DNA of 7,870 nucleotides from Acidobacteriota bacterium (GTDB taxonomy: Bacteria; Acidobacteriota; Vicinamibacteria; Vicinamibacterales; 2-12-FULL-66-21). Position 1 is the stretch's first letter; each line of letters starts with the position of its first letter. Position numbers and translations under genes: made by a program. The stretch lies in NCBI GenBank assembly GCA_013817065.1, contig JACDDJ010000191.1:1-7870 (forward strand). The letters are read 5' to 3'. Shown piece by piece: positions 7,095 to 7,870 of the stretch. A model generated the notes under the pieces. The model was not told the DNA's origin. It did not search any database and worked only from the letters and a program-made list of their open reading frames with translations.

Positions 7095-7870
7095 ACCTCC
7101 ACGAGATCCAGGCCGCGGATCAAGTCGGCTTTCCGATTCTTACGGTTCTGATCCTGTTGCCCGCTCTGACGGCGATCGTCCTGACGCTCATCGAGGACGA
7201 GAGACGGGCGCGGCAGACAGCCGTGGCGGCAGCGGGCGCGGAGCTCATTCTCGCGGTTTCGATGGCCGGGATTTTCACGCCCGGTGTGTCGGATATCCAG
7301 TTCGCAGAACGGATCGCCTGGATCGAAACGGCGGGCGTGGGGTACCACGTCGGTGTGGACGGGATCAGCGTGCTCTTCGTGCCGCTGACGGCACTTGTGA
7401 CGCTCACGATCGTGCTGTTCTCGTGGACCAGCGTGACGTTCCGGCCAGCTTCATACCTGGCCGCCCTCCTGGCGCTCGAGAGTCTGACGATCGGGATCTT
7501 CGTGTCGCTCGATCTTGTGCTGTTCTTCCTGTTCTGGGAGTTGATCCTCGTCCCGAGTTACTTCCTGCTCCGGCTCTGGGGAATCGGACCCGAGCGACAA
7601 TCCGCGAGCGTCACGTACGTCATGTACATGCTCACCGGCTCAGCGCCGTTGCTGCTCGGGATCGTGATGCTCGGCGTAAATCACCACAGCGCTGCCGGAG
7701 CGTATTCGTTCGACTTTCTCGATCTCACGACGGTACCCGTGCCGCGTGCGATGCAGACGCTGATCTTCGGTCTCCTGGCGTTCGGTTTCGCGGTCAAAGC
7801 GCCGCTGTTCCCGTTCCACACCTGGGTGCCGGCGGTGCTCATGCAGGGGCCAATCGGCGTCGGCATGTTC
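7091..7870 (+). CDS. NuoM-like proton-channel membrane subunit, second copy, 3'-truncated (260 aa visible)
   Basis: The frame opens at ATG 7091, overlapping the previous stop by 4 bases, and stays open to the window edge; about half of a NuoM-sized protein is visible. It is a paralogue of the preceding gene. Both begin with a short polar leader, then VGFPILTVLIL here (12-22) against AGFPILSVLIL there, and share YHxGVDGISVLF. A 20-bp stretch in that block is identical in the two genes (5751-5770 and 7355-7374). Here TM5 is canonical: FLFWELILVPSY (147-157 region) with Glu150 at the E. coli NuoM E144 position. Lys236 in FAVKAPLFPFHTW (233-245) matches K234. The later channel residues lie beyond the window. 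The protein is probably a second M-type channel subunit of the same membrane complex; whether more subunit genes follow cannot be seen. Confidence 0.9.
   Translation, partial: MNLHEIQAADQVGFPILTVLILLPALTAIVLTLIEDERRARQTAVAAAGAELILAVSMAGIFTPGVSDIQFAERIAWIETAGVGYHVGVDGISVLFVPLTALVTLTIVLFSWTSVTFRPASYLAALLALESLTIGIFVSLDLVLFFLFWELILVPSYFLLRLWGIGPERQSASVTYVMYMLTGSAPLLLGIVMLGVNHHSAAGAYSFDFLDLTTVPVPRAMQTLIFGLLAFGFAVKAPLFPFHTWVPAVLMQGPIGVGMF

Noticed and set aside
1..7870. A standard nuo (complex I) operon
   Set aside because: The first gene is clearly DabA-type and no NADH, iron-sulphur or quinone-site subunit is in the window; two M-type copies follow a single L-type, unlike the usual nuoL-nuoM-nuoN order.
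1..7870. tRNA, rRNA, CRISPR array, insertion sequence, terminator or internal promoter
   Set aside because: None was seen; apart from one base (3123) the whole window is coding, with no terminal inverted repeats, regular spacers or T-rich hairpins.

Overview
The window is a continuous stretch of plus-strand coding sequence from a high-GC bacterium (roughly 63-66% G+C by eye, strong G/C preference at third codon positions). Four genes lie head to tail with essentially no intergenic DNA: a 1-base gap, a 1-base TGATG overlap and a 4-base ATGA overlap. They almost certainly form one translationally coupled operon. The first and last genes run off the window, and no promoter or terminator is visible inside it.

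Layout: (1) 1-3122, the 3' part of a large DabA-type protein (DUF2309/UPF0753 family), the cytoplasmic zinc subunit of the DAB inorganic-carbon accumulation system. The four expected metal-site residues are all present. (2) 3124-5490, a long NuoL/DabB-like proton-channel membrane subunit with an enlarged, internally repeated C-terminal tail. (3) 5490-7094, a NuoM-like membrane subunit with unusual changes at canonical proton-path residues. (4) 7091-7870, the N-terminal half of a second NuoM-like subunit, which has the canonical residues as far as it can be read.

Inference on how they work together: in characterised DAB systems DabA sits on one NuoL-type subunit (DabB), and the pair is thought to couple cation flow to one-way hydration of CO2 to bicarbonate. 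Here the DabA gene is followed by one L-type and two M-type antiporter-like subunits. No electron-transfer subunit of complex I (NuoB-G, NuoI) or quinone-site subunit (NuoH) is in view. The simplest reading is an enlarged DAB complex, DabA plus an L-M-M membrane arm, rather than a respiratory NADH dehydrogenase. The enlarged L-subunit tail could be a lateral brace across the two M subunits.

The host cannot be identified from this window. The operon would fit an autotroph or a CO2-requiring heterotroph from a high-GC lineage such as Nitrospirota, Acidobacteriota or similar soil and sediment phyla, but that is a guess.
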